The notes under the pieces were generated by a model. The model saw only the letters and a list, made by a program, of their open reading frames with translations, ran no database searches and had not been told where the DNA came from. A stretch of 64,000 nt of DNA from assembly GCF_017312485.1 (NCBI RefSeq), contig NZ_BMBA01000002.1, forward strand, positions 982,635-1,046,634, given 5' to 3'. Position numbers and translations under genes: made by a program. Below, one piece after another: positions 17,408 to 26,847 of the stretch (position 1 is its first letter; each line of letters opens with the position of its first letter). The stretch comes from Clostridium zeae. Lineage in GTDB: Bacteria; Bacillota; Clostridia; Clostridiales; Clostridiaceae.

Positions 17408-19810
17408 TTACTTTATTATCTCTACACTAAACTTTTCATCACAGTGCAATTCAATATTTCCTGCCCAAGTACATGCTTTTAGGTCCTTCAAGGTTCCATT
17501 AAAATAGCCATTAAATTCCTTAGGAATCTTAACCTTCAGATTGCTCAAGCTTTCTTTTAAGGAAAGATTTCTTTCAGATTTATATTTTCTTACTTCCGAA
17601 ACAATACCTTCAATTAGTTCTCCAAATTCAAGTATTTTCTCTTTTTCTGTATCTATATCAATACCCCACTCTAAATTATGAATAGAGATATCTTTTTCAA
17701 AAGCTCTAAAATATTCTTGATATATCTCTTCAGTGATATGCGGAACGTATATGGAATAAAGCTTCAGTATTTCTAAAAGACTTTTATATAAAGCATATTG
17801 AGCTGATTTCCTCTCATTGCTTCCATGTATTTCAGGCTTATATAATCTATCCTTTATTATTTCTAGATAATTATCACAAAAATCACTCCAGAAAAATTCA
17901 TCTATCTCTTTTTTAGCTAGACCTATCTCATATTGATTTAGATATTCTTCCATGGTTTCTTCTATGCTTTTAGCTTTTTCAATAATCCAGCTATCAATGG
18001 GTAACAGTTCCTCTGGCCTTTCTCCATCGAAGTCTTGAAGCTGCATAATACAAAAGCTTGCTGCATTCCACAGCTTAGTGATAAATCTCTTAGACTGCTT
18101 AAGTTCCTCTTCAGAAAACATAGTATCCGTACCAAGCCTTGCACCTGCAGACCAATATCTAAGTTCATCAGCTGAATGTCTATCAATAAGATCCTTTGGG
18201 GATAAAGTACCATTATTTTTTGATTTACTTATCTTTTCTCCTTTTTTAGCTAAAACAAACCCACATATCATTATATCTTTCCAAGGAAGCTCTCCTGTAT
18301 GAAACAGGCTTCTTACTATGGTATAAAAGGCCCAAGTTCTAATAATCTCATGAGCCTGAGTTCTCATTCCCATTGGCATAAGCTTCTGAGATAAATCACT
18401 ATCACCCTTCCAGTCTGAATTTATCATTGGAGTTAAGGAAGATGTAGCCCAGGTATCAAATACAGCGGTCTCAGCGGTAAATTCATTGCATCCACAAGAA
18501 CAAATAGAATGAGGCTTATATTCCATTGGGTTTATAGGAAGTTCTTCGTCTTTTGCAAATATAGGCTTACCACATTTATTACAATACCAAAGTGGAAATG
18601 GAACTCCGTAATACCTCTGCCTGGATATACACCAGTCCCACTTAAGATTTTCAACCCAGCTTATATACTTAGCTTTCATAGAAGCTGGATACCAATTTAT
18701 GCTATCTGCAGCTTTTAGATACTTTTCTTTTTCACTTAATATATCAATATACCACTGCTTTGAAGGAATAATCTCTATTGGTTTTCCACATCGTTCATGA
18801 ACTGAAACTCTATGACTTATATTATCGCTCTTTCTTAAAAGGTTATTATCCTTAAGAAGCTCTATTATTTTTCCCCTTGCACTTAATACCTTTAGACCTC
18901 CTAAATATGGAACACTATCAGATACCTTCCCATTCGTCTCTACAATCTTCTTATAAGGCAATTTATGCTCTTCATACCACTCTAAATCAGTTGTATCTCC
19001 AAAGGTAGCACACATTACTATCCCAGTACCCTTTTCTAAGCTTACCTTTTCATCTGGGTAAATAGGTATTTCAAAATCATATAATGGTACTAATGCTGTT
19101 TTTCCTATATACTTTTTATATCTCTCATCTTCTGGATTTATAAATAAACATACGCATCCATATAAAAGTTCTGGTCTTGTGGTTGCAACTATAAGCTCCT
19201 CATCTTCAACCAAGAAAGGAATATAATTAAAGGTACTATCTTTATCTACTGTTTCTAGTTCAGCTTGTGCTATGGAGGTTTGACAAGTAGTACACCACAA
19301 AACCGGTGACTGCTTTATATAAGCCTTTCCTACCTTTGCCATATCTATGAACGCCTTCTGAGATATTTTTTGCACTCTTTTGTTAATAGTCTCATATTGG
19401 AGGCTCCAATCTACACTAAAGCCCATTGCTGTCCAGAGACTTTTAAACTCTTCCTCATACTTTTTAGTGGTATTTAAGCATTTTTCAATAAATTCACTTC
19501 TAGGCATAGACGATGCTCTAATACCTTCTTCTTTCTCTACAAGCCTTTCTGTAGGTAGCCCATTGTCATCAAATCCAAAGGGATAAAATACATTTTTCCC
19601 CTGCATTCTTTGAAATCTTGCTATTATTTCAGCCTGAGTATAGGAAAATATATGACCTATATGAAGGCTTCCGCTTATAGTAGGCGGTGGTGTATCTATT
19701 GAAAAAGTTTCTTTATTACTATTAAAATCATATCTATATATCTCATTATCTTGCCAATATTGTTGCCATTTATTTTCAACCTCTGATGGGTTATATTTTT
19801 TACTTAACAT
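17408..19810 (-). CDS. valS: Valyl-tRNA synthetase, archaeal/rickettsial type
   Basis: An 800-residue class I synthetase joining valine to tRNA(Val). HIGH is at residues 50-53 (PPPTISGSLHIGHIF) and KISKS at about 526. An editing domain contains VATTRPELLYG and KGTGIVMCATFGDTTDLEW. The segments PFGFDDNGLPTERLVEK and FGDTTDLEW are those of archaeal-type ValRS; typical bacterial ValRS has GTDHAGIATQ and HDPNDFE at these places. The protein also ends without the C-terminal coiled-coil arm usual in bacterial enzymes (about 880 residues). GGAGG precedes the ATG. The leader is a valine T-box. A normal bacterial valS may exist elsewhere in the genome. Confidence 0.92.
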   Translation of the reverse strand: MLSKKYNPSEVENKWQQYWQDNEIYRYDFNSNKETFSIDTPPPTISGSLHIGHIFSYTQAEIIARFQRMQGKNVFYPFGFDDNGLPTERLVEKEEGIRASSMPRSEFIEKCLNTTKKYEEEFKSLWTAMGFSVDWSLQYETINKRVQKISQKAFIDMAKVGKAYIKQSPVLWCTTCQTSIAQAELETVDKDSTFNYIPFLVEDEELIVATTRPELLYGCVCLFINPEDERYKKYIGKTALVPLYDFEIPIYPDEKVSLEKGTGIVMCATFGDTTDLEWYEEHKLPYKKIVETNGKVSDSVPYLGGLKVLSARGKIIELLKDNNLLRKSDNISHRVSVHERCGKPIEIIPSKQWYIDILSEKEKYLKAADSINWYPASMKAKYISWVENLKWDWCISRQRYYGVPFPLWYCNKCGKPIFAKDEELPINPMEYKPHSICSCGCNEFTAETAVFDTWATSSLTPMINSDWKGDSDLSQKLMPMGMRTQAHEIIRTWAFYTIVRSLFHTGELPWKDIMICGFVLAKKGEKISKSKNNGTLSPKDLIDRHSADELRYWSAGARLGTDTMFSEEELKQSKRFITKLWNAASFCIMQLQDFDGERPEELLPIDSWIIEKAKSIEETMEEYLNQYEIGLAKKEIDEFFWSDFCDNYLEIIKDRLYKPEIHGSNERKSAQYALYKSLLEILKLYSIYVPHITEEIYQEYFRAFEKDISIHNLEWGIDIDTEKEKILEFGELIEGIVSEVRKYKSERNLSLKESLSNLKVKIPKEFNGYFNGTLKDLKACTWAGNIELHCDEKFSVEIIK

Positions 19811-19841
19811 ATTGATTCCTCCTAGATATAAATTTTGGTTT

Positions 19842-19877
19842 ATACTGCAGAAAATCGTGCACTATTTTCTGCAGTAT
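19842..19877. promoter_or_regulatory. Perfect 14-bp hairpin in the valS leader
   Basis: ATACTGCAGAAAAT and ATTTTCTGCAGTAT flank an 8-base loop. It lies after the T-box terminator and about 32 bases before the valS start. No U run follows, so it is not a standard terminator. It could stabilise the processed mRNA, mark a cleavage site, or be a DNA-binding palindrome. Confidence 0.6.
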
Positions 19878-19964
19878 CCATTGGTAAATAATTTTCATAG
19901 TTTTTAAAATTAAAACGACCAGTCATTATTCTGAACAAAAGAAAAGTTTATAATTTTTTATAAA

Positions 19965-20253
19965 AATAAAAAAACCTCCGTCCTAAAAATATAGGACGAA
20001 AGATAATCTCCGTGGTACCACCTAAGTTTGTACTGATGTACACTCTCATTATAGTGCGGGCATTTTATATTGCCGATACTACTTCCCTTTTAACAGTGGG
20101 ATCTCCGTTAAAGCCTACTCTCTTACAGATTTCGGTTTACAGCTCAGAGGCTACCTTCATCATATACATCATGGGAAATTTCCACCAGCATTCCCTCTCT
20201 TTATTTCTGTTATACAACTACTCTTCCTCTTCAAAGCCTTTATTTATTAAATT
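19965..20253 (-). ncRNA. T-box riboswitch, valine-specific, upstream of valS
   Basis: On the minus strand the leader holds Stem I, the T-box AGGTGGTACCACGGAG (about 20007-20022) and a rho-independent terminator (CGTCCT/AGGACG, 19979-19998, then a T run at 19965-19973). In Stem I the codon GTA at 20152-20154, in GAAGGTAGCC, is the likely specifier; GUA is a valine codon and is followed by the usual purine. Uncharged tRNA(Val) would pair with the specifier and with the T-box and prevent termination, raising valS expression when charged tRNA is short. Confidence 0.92.
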
Positions 20254-20259
20254 ATACAT

Positions 20260-20288
20260 ATATTATCAATTATACATTACACTGTCAA
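20260..20288 (-). promoter_or_regulatory. Promoter of the T-box/valS transcript
   Basis: On the minus strand TTGACA (20283-20288) and TAATAT (20260-20265) are 17 bases apart, directly before the T-box leader. Confidence 0.7.
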
Positions 20289-20330
20289 CACCTAATTTGT
20301 AGTTTTTATATTATATGTTATACCTAAAAT

Positions 20331-20537
20331 ATTAGTGAAATTAAGTGATTAGATAGGAGATGCCATTTGAGCGAGATATTAGAATTAAATGATTTTCTCA
20401 GATGAAGTGACGTTAATAAACTGTACTGTTTGAACGTAGTGAGTTTACAGTTTTAGCCATGTAATTTGACAAAATCATATTAATTCTTTGCGTAAGCTCA
20501 TTAAAGCATCTGATAACTAAGCTCTTAATTTCAACAT
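20331..20537. repeat. Fold-back (MITE-like) intergenic element with dispersed-repeat ends
   Basis: The left end GTGAAATTAAGTGATTAG and the right end, inverted, GTTGAAATTAAGAGCTTAG open an imperfect inverted repeat that continues inward for about 100 bases. Matching inner blocks include GATGC, AGAATTAA, GATTTT and ACTGTA on each arm. The outer blocks match repeat copies A and B in front of the MATE and GH1 genes. No coding capacity is visible. It sits at the edge of the G+C-richer regulator/SDR block. Confidence 0.65.
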
Positions 20538-20914
20538 GTTATTTTAACTCTGCCAATATTCATTATATGCTTTATATTTAATATTATTGAACTTTTATTT
20601 GTTTATATTCATTTTTTATAATTATTTAATCTGGTAATATTTTTATACAATAATGCTTGCAAAAGTATATAAAAATATATTAATTATAAAATAAATATGA
20701 AGCAAGTAAACCTAATAAAAAAGTATACGTTGCTTATTATACGATTCACTATAATGGTCTATCGCCAAAAATCAATCAAATTGAAAAGTGGAAATCTACA
20801 GGTTCCAGAGGTACAATGTTCTTATATGACTGTTTTATGCAGTGATCTTTGAGATTACTGATATACATTCTCTGCATATGCGGTCTATTGGGAAATGCAA
20901 GGAAGGTGACATAT
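20538..20914. other. Intergenic region before the XRE regulator
   Basis: About 380 bases. The composition shifts from very A+T-rich to more balanced near 20770. A 60-codon minus-strand frame across the regulator start lacks a ribosome binding site and is not called. TATAAT at about 20751-20756 may be part of the XRE promoter, but its -35 partner is not convincing. Confidence 0.4.
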
Positions 20915-21778
20915 ATGAAAACGAATCGTTCTTCATCCGCATTAGGCGAATTCATCAAATCGCGTAGGGAAAAGCTGCAACCTTCGGAGGCTGGAATACA
21001 ACCACTACCTGGACGAAGGCGTACTCCTGGACTTCGAAGAGAAGAGGTCTCTTATCTTGCTAATATGAGTGTGACCTACTATACTTGGCTAGAGCAAGGC
21101 AAAGAGGTTAATCCTTCCCTTGAAGTACTGCTAAATATCAGCAATGCGCTACAGCTTGACGAAGATGAACAAAAATATCTGTTTGATTTGGCAAATGTAG
21201 ACCAGGCGAACGCCGGTACCATGCCGATTAGCGGAGGAACGGATACCGAACTTTTGAAAAAAATTGTAAATCAGTTGTACTATCCTTCTTTCATCACAGA
21301 TGAAAGTACGAATGTTATTGCCTGGAATCGTGCAGTAGAGCTAATCATAGCGGATTTCGGCAGTTTTCCGGAAAGCGAACGGTATGTGTTGAACATTATG
21401 TTTTTTAAACCAGATTACCGCAAAAGACTTGTTAATTGGGAAGTTTTTATCCGTTACTCTGCAGCAATTCTGCGAGCAAGCTTTGACCGCTACAAGGACA
21501 ATCAATTGTATATGGAACGGCTAGAACGCTTGAGGCTGGAAAGTAAGGACTTTGCGAATTTCTGGGACCTTTATGAAGTTAAGCAAAAACATGTGTCAAC
21601 TGCTTTATTTCGTCTTCCAGACGGGCAGGAGATGGAGTTCGGGATCCACTCCGCGGCTGCAATAGATAATGTTCCAGGTCTGCGCTGGTGTTTCTTCGCC
21701 CCTGTACCAGGTTCAGGCACAGAAGAGAGACTATTGCGTTTGCTAGAACAGGACAGCCTCCTTAAGCAGAACAATTAA
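20915..21778 (+). CDS. XRE-type regulator with MmyB-like ligand-binding domain
   Basis: A 287-residue transcriptional regulator. Residues about 10-85 form an XRE helix-turn-helix with the group signature ALGEFIKSRREKLQPSEAG ... RRTPGLRREEVSYLANMSVTYYTWLEQGKEVNPS. Residues about 105-275 match the MmyB-like ligand-binding domain (PSFITDESTNVIAWNRAVELI). Regulators of this group usually sit beside and control an oxidoreductase gene, as here with the downstream SDR. The ATG at 20915 has AAGGTGA upstream; 22 further upstream codons are unlikely. G+C is clearly higher than in flanking clostridial genes and codon choice (CTG, CGC, GCG) resembles Bacillales such as Paenibacillus, pointing to transfer. 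Confidence 0.87.
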   Translation: MKTNRSSSALGEFIKSRREKLQPSEAGIQPLPGRRRTPGLRREEVSYLANMSVTYYTWLEQGKEVNPSLEVLLNISNALQLDEDEQKYLFDLANVDQANAGTMPISGGTDTELLKKIVNQLYYPSFITDESTNVIAWNRAVELIIADFGSFPESERYVLNIMFFKPDYRKRLVNWEVFIRYSAAILRASFDRYKDNQLYMERLERLRLESKDFANFWDLYEVKQKHVSTALFRLPDGQEMEFGIHSAAAIDNVPGLRWCFFAPVPGSGTEERLLRLLEQDSLLKQNN

Positions 21779-21793
21779 TATTACATCTGAATT

Positions 21794-21830
21794 GAGTAAT
21801 CATACAGTCTATGATTATAGACTGTTACTC
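21794..21830. promoter_or_regulatory. Hairpin or palindrome between XRE and SDR genes
   Basis: ACAGTCTAT and ATAGACTGT flank a 4-base loop, extended by GAGTA/TACTC outside. It follows the XRE stop by about 15 bases. There is no strong U run, so it may be a weak terminator or a regulator site for the SDR promoter. Confidence 0.45.
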
Positions 21831-21856
21831 TCATTAATAGTATAAACGTGCTGAGG

Positions 21857-21883
21857 TTAACTCCCTCCAGTTGCAGGTATAAT
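21857..21883 (+). promoter_or_regulatory. Probable SDR promoter
   Basis: TATAAT at 21878-21883 is preceded by TTAACT at 21857-21862, a short 15-base spacer. It lies about 33 bases before the SDR start. The -35 assignment is uncertain. Confidence 0.4.
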
Positions 21884-21915
21884 ATAGAGAAATGTAACAA
21901 TTGGAGGTATTTAAA

Positions 21916-22788
21916 ATGCAAACATGGTTTATTACAGGAGCGTCAGGAGGCTTGGCTTCATGTATAACTCGTCAATTACTTGAAAGGGGTGACCGTGTTG
22001 CCGCAACGGTACGTAAGCCTGGTGTGCTTGATGATCTGAAGGCACAATATGGTACCCAATTATGGCAAGCTAGATTAGATCTCACAAACCCGCAACAAAT
22101 TGCTGAGGTGGTAGAGCGTGCATTTACAGACCTGGGCACAATCGATGTGTTTGTCAATAACGCAGCCTATGGATTGTATGGTGCTGTTGAGGAAGCAAGT
22201 GACAAGCAGATAGAGCATCTGTTCATGACCAATGTACTTGGATCACTGCGTGCTGCACGCGCAGTTCTGCCTTTTTTCCGTAACCAGGGCAACGGGCACA
22301 TTGTACAGATTTCTAGTATGGCGGCTCATTATTCTATTCCTGGTATGGGGCTGTATTGTTCTTCAAAATGGGCAGTCGAAGGTGCCTTTGAAGCGCTAGC
22401 CAAGGAAGCAGCACCCTTCGGCATTAAAACGACCATAGTGGAGCCCGGCGGGATTCGCACAAATTTTGCTGCTGGAAACGCTGTATTCGGAGAGCGTATG
22501 GACATATATAGAGATATGGAAGCTGGTCAACTAGTTAGTATGATAAAAGGTGAAGTTCCCGGCTTAAATATTGACATGCTTAAAAATATGGTTATCGGTG
22601 ATCCTGATAAAATGGCACAGCAGATTATACATCGTGTTGATCAGGGAGATGGTCCAATACGTATGGCACTGGGAAGTGACGCATATAAGAAAATCAGGGC
22701 GACCCTGTTGGAAAGATTAGCTGCATTGGAAGCACAGGAAGAACTGGCTTATTCCACTGATGCAGATGATGTTGTAAAGCAAGTTTAA
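21916..22788 (+). CDS. Short-chain dehydrogenase/reductase
   Basis: A 290-residue classical SDR oxidoreductase using NAD(P)H. The cofactor motif is TGASGGLAS at residues 7-15, where the usual final Gly of TGxxxGxG is Ala. NNAAYG is the structural NAG-like motif. The catalytic set is SS in VQISSMAAHYS, then Tyr and Lys in YCSSK. The substrate is unknown. GGAGG lies nine bases before the ATG at 21916. The gene shares the higher G+C of the XRE regulator upstream and is probably its target. The pair is a common two-gene unit in Bacillales. Confidence 0.88.
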   Translation: MQTWFITGASGGLASCITRQLLERGDRVAATVRKPGVLDDLKAQYGTQLWQARLDLTNPQQIAEVVERAFTDLGTIDVFVNNAAYGLYGAVEEASDKQIEHLFMTNVLGSLRAARAVLPFFRNQGNGHIVQISSMAAHYSIPGMGLYCSSKWAVEGAFEALAKEAAPFGIKTTIVEPGGIRTNFAAGNAVFGERMDIYRDMEAGQLVSMIKGEVPGLNIDMLKNMVIGDPDKMAQQIIHRVDQGDGPIRMALGSDAYKKIRATLLERLAALEAQEELAYSTDADDVVKQV

Positions 22789-22795
22789 AATATCA

Positions 22796-22824
22796 AAGCC
22801 ACTCCTTACAATGGAGTGGCTTCT
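22796..22824. terminator. Terminator after the SDR gene
   Basis: AAGCCACTCC and GGAGTGGCTT arms with a 7-base loop, followed by CTTTGT on the plus strand. It lies between the convergent SDR and second GH1 genes. Confidence 0.8.
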
Positions 22825-22973
22825 TTGTGCCCTTATACTTTCGCTATATTTAACAAACGGTGCCGCTTGTAAGCAAAACTAAAATATATAAGAGTTCAAT
22901 TTATTTTGCCGTTACTTGCGATACGGTTCTCCGTAACTATTCCAAGTGAGGTTTTTCCACAATTCTATCAATT

Positions 22974-24473
<1,500 letters not shown>

Positions 24474-24565
24474 TCATTTCCTTTCTAAAGTACATTACTT
24501 TTTTTGATTTTATAAAAACAAAAACTGCCCAAAATAAGTTGGGCAATCCTAAAAATGGATCTGCA

Positions 24566-24886
24566 TTAAGCCTTTTTGATAAGTTTATACAAATCAGTGA
24601 TTTCACTGGCCATATCTTTAAGGGCCATGGAAGTCATAAAATGGTCTTGTGCATGAACCATAATAAGAGAAAAATCAAATTCCTCTCCGCCTGCTTCCTT
24701 TTGTATTAAGCTAGTTTGAAAATGATGTGCCTCATTTAAAGCAGTATCTGCTTCTATCAATTTTGCTTCTACTTCATCAAAATTGCCTTCTTTCGCTTTT
24801 TGGATTGCTTCCATTGCCGAGCTTCTTGCGTTCCCAGCGTGAAGGATTAATTGAAATGCAATATTATATAGTTCTTCTTTATTCAT
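24566..24886 (-). CDS. licA: PTS lactose/cellobiose EIIA component
   Basis: A 106-residue cytoplasmic phosphocarrier of the Lac/Chb family. His78 in IMVHAQDHFMTS is the expected phosphorylation site, and Asp81 the conserved metal-binding residue of the trimer. It passes phosphate from HPr to the EIIB Cys. The ATG at 24886 with AGAGGAC upstream gives the usual length; 15 further codons upstream do not fit the family. It lies between the EIIC gene and the GH1 gene in the operon. Confidence 0.92.
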   Translation of the reverse strand: MNKEELYNIAFQLILHAGNARSSAMEAIQKAKEGNFDEVEAKLIEADTALNEAHHFQTSLIQKEAGGEEFDFSLIMVHAQDHFMTSMALKDMASEITDLYKLIKKA

Positions 24887-24953
24887 AATTAAAGTCCTCT
24901 CACTTGTATTAAGGAGGCAGGCAATAGACAAATATATACCTGCCTCACTTTCT

Positions 24954-26270
24954 TTAGTTAGTCAGCCCTTCCTCTTCTCTCTTCTTCGCCTTATCATAGA
25001 TTCTGAAGAAAGGAGTATAGATTAGGAATGAAATAAAAATATCAACTACATTCATCACTGCTCCCGAAATATGTCCACCGGATGCAAGATAGCCTGCGAT
25101 AATTGGTGGCGTTGTCCAAGGGACTGCAATACCTGTAGGTAACGCTACCCATCCAAAATTCATTGCAATAAAAGTTACAATAACGACAACAAGTGAAGTA
25201 ATGATAAATGGAATAATCATTATCGGGTTTAACATTATTGGCAATCCAAAGATTACTGGCTCGTTTATGTTAAAAATAGCAGGAGCTATTGATAAACGAC
25301 TAAGACTTTTCATTTGCTTTGATCTAGCAAAGATTAACATTGCAAGAACTAAGCCAAATGTTACACCCGTTCCACCGATGTGGATAAAGTTATCCCAGAA
25401 TTGCATAGTAGCAACATGTGGTAGATGTTGGCCAGCTTGATATGCTGCAACATTGTCACCGGAAGCACTAAGCCAAATTGGTTCCATAACACTTTTAACA
25501 ATGTTTGTACCATGCAATCCAGCCCCCCATAGTAATGTTACAAAAAATTCAGCAACAAGGGATCCACCAAGAGTAAGTCCCACCATTTTTAACGGATCAC
25601 CTAGAATTGTGGTAACTAAGCCATTAATCGTTCCATAATGAGTGGTTTCAACGAGTAAACGTACTCCCCAAACCAAAAGAATAACAGCAAATCCTGGAAT
25701 TAAAGCTGCAAATGATTTACCAACAGTTGGCGGTACACCATCTGGCATTTTAATAATAATTTCTTTTTGGACGAACCAACGATAAATTTCTGTTGATATA
25801 ATTGCAATAAGTAATGCAACAAACAAACCTTTACTGCTTAATAATGCTTTTGAAAGTGCACCGGTTACCATAACAGCATCTTTAGCTCCGGCTGCCTTAA
25901 ATAGGAAATTAAATGGTGTTGTTAATAAGAAGGCAGACACTGAAATAGTACCGGCACTCAACTTATCAACCTTATAGCTTTCAGCTAATCGGTAAGCTAC
26001 AGCGAATGCAGCAATGAGCGACATGATATTGTAAGTTGCATCTACCGGATAGTTTAAACTATTTTTCCAGCCTGCGCCGAAAATAGAACTCATCCATTCT
26101 GCATATCCATTAACTGGAAAGTTGGCCAAAATTAGAAATAATGAACCAATGATCATGAATGGCATAGTGGCAATCAGACCATCACGGAGCGCCAATAAGT
26201 GTCTTTGCGCACCGACTCTTGCTGCAACAGGCATTACCTTTTGTTCTAGAAAGTCGTTGTATTTGCTCAT
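24954..26270 (-). CDS. licC: PTS cellobiose/lichenan EIIC permease
   Basis: A 438-residue membrane permease of the Lac/Chb PTS family that carries beta-glucosides such as cellobiose inward during phosphorylation. About ten hydrophobic helices are present. Family features are the N-terminal KYNDFLEQKVMPVAARVGAQRHLLALRDGL, the conserved INEPVIFGLPIMLNPIM sugar-binding loop and the late GWVALPTGIAVPWTTPP. GGGGAAGAAG precedes the ATG. It is co-transcribed with EIIB upstream and EIIA downstream. Confidence 0.93.
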   Translation of the reverse strand: MSKYNDFLEQKVMPVAARVGAQRHLLALRDGLIATMPFMIIGSLFLILANFPVNGYAEWMSSIFGAGWKNSLNYPVDATYNIMSLIAAFAVAYRLAESYKVDKLSAGTISVSAFLLTTPFNFLFKAAGAKDAVMVTGALSKALLSSKGLFVALLIAIISTEIYRWFVQKEIIIKMPDGVPPTVGKSFAALIPGFAVILLVWGVRLLVETTHYGTINGLVTTILGDPLKMVGLTLGGSLVAEFFVTLLWGAGLHGTNIVKSVMEPIWLSASGDNVAAYQAGQHLPHVATMQFWDNFIHIGGTGVTFGLVLAMLIFARSKQMKSLSRLSIAPAIFNINEPVIFGLPIMLNPIMIIPFIITSLVVVIVTFIAMNFGWVALPTGIAVPWTTPPIIAGYLASGGHISGAVMNVVDIFISFLIYTPFFRIYDKAKKREEEGLTN

Positions 26271-26290
26271 TTTCTTCTTCCCCTCTTAAT

Positions 26291-26599
26291 TTATTTGTTA
26301 TTTACTAACTTTATAGCAGTTTTTAGAACTTCTTCGCCATTACACATCCCGTAGTGAGTTGGGTCAATAGTATCTACTGGAATACCTTTCTCATCCCCTA
26401 ATGCTTTTATTTTTGAAAGTAGATATCGAACTTGTGGTCCTAAAAGAACGACATCCGCCTTGTCAATGTGTTCATTGATCTGAGTTGCCGGAGCAGCCCA
26501 AATTTTCCCTTCCAAACCTTGTTTTTCTGCGGCCTTTTCCATTTTGGTCACAAGCAAACTTGTACTCATCCCAGCTGCACAACATAATAAAATATTCAT
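26291..26599 (-). CDS. licB: PTS lactose/cellobiose EIIB component
   Basis: A 102-residue cytoplasmic phosphocarrier. The phosphocysteine loop is [11 protein letters not shown], and Cys7, directly before AAGMST, is the expected active residue. It transfers phosphate from EIIA to the sugar at EIIC. AGGAGG lies before the ATG at 26599; the open frame extends 15 codons upstream but those overlap the ribosome binding site. First structural gene of the operon, with a promoter and palindrome in the gap upstream. Confidence 0.92.
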   Translation of the reverse strand: MNILLCCAAGMSTSLLVTKMEKAAEKQGLEGKIWAAPATQINEHIDKADVVLLGPQVRYLLSKIKALGDEKGIPVDTIDPTHYGMCNGEEVLKTAIKLVNNK

Positions 26600-26708
26600 T
26601 GTTTCTCCTCCTATAAAAAGTTTTTTAATAAAATAAGTAGCCAACTATCTAAACTGCATCAATTGACAACCTTTTCATTTTGCTTTGATTACTTGTTGTT
26701 TATAGTTT

Positions 26709-26767
26709 ATTCTAAAACTTATTTGTTTTACAGAAAGGATTTTTCCGTTGATAACGGAAAAAGGTAT
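26709..26767 (-). promoter_or_regulatory. lic-like operon promoter with candidate LicR operator
   Basis: On the minus strand TTTCTG (26731-26736) and TAGAAT (26709-26714) are 16 bases apart and precede the EIIB gene by about 110 bases. Immediately upstream is the inverted repeat TTTTCCGTT/AACGGAAAA around GAT (about 26742-26762). Its place just upstream of the -35 box suits binding by the PRD-type activator encoded next door. Confidence 0.6.
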
Positions 26768-26847
26768 CCTGCTATGAATATCACTTCTGTTTTATATTGC
26801 ACTCTTAAGTTTTAATACTTTGTTTATTGAATTTAACTTACATTTCG

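Noticed and set aside
18078-19586. Several plus-strand frames of 68-74 codons inside valS
   Set aside because: They are antisense shadows of the synthetase gene without ribosome binding sites.
20012-20302. 96-codon plus-strand frame
   Set aside because: It is antisense to the T-box leader, whose structure explains the sequence.
20776-20958. 60-codon minus-strand frame across the XRE gene start
   Set aside because: No ribosome binding site; it overlaps the well-supported start of the regulator on the other strand.
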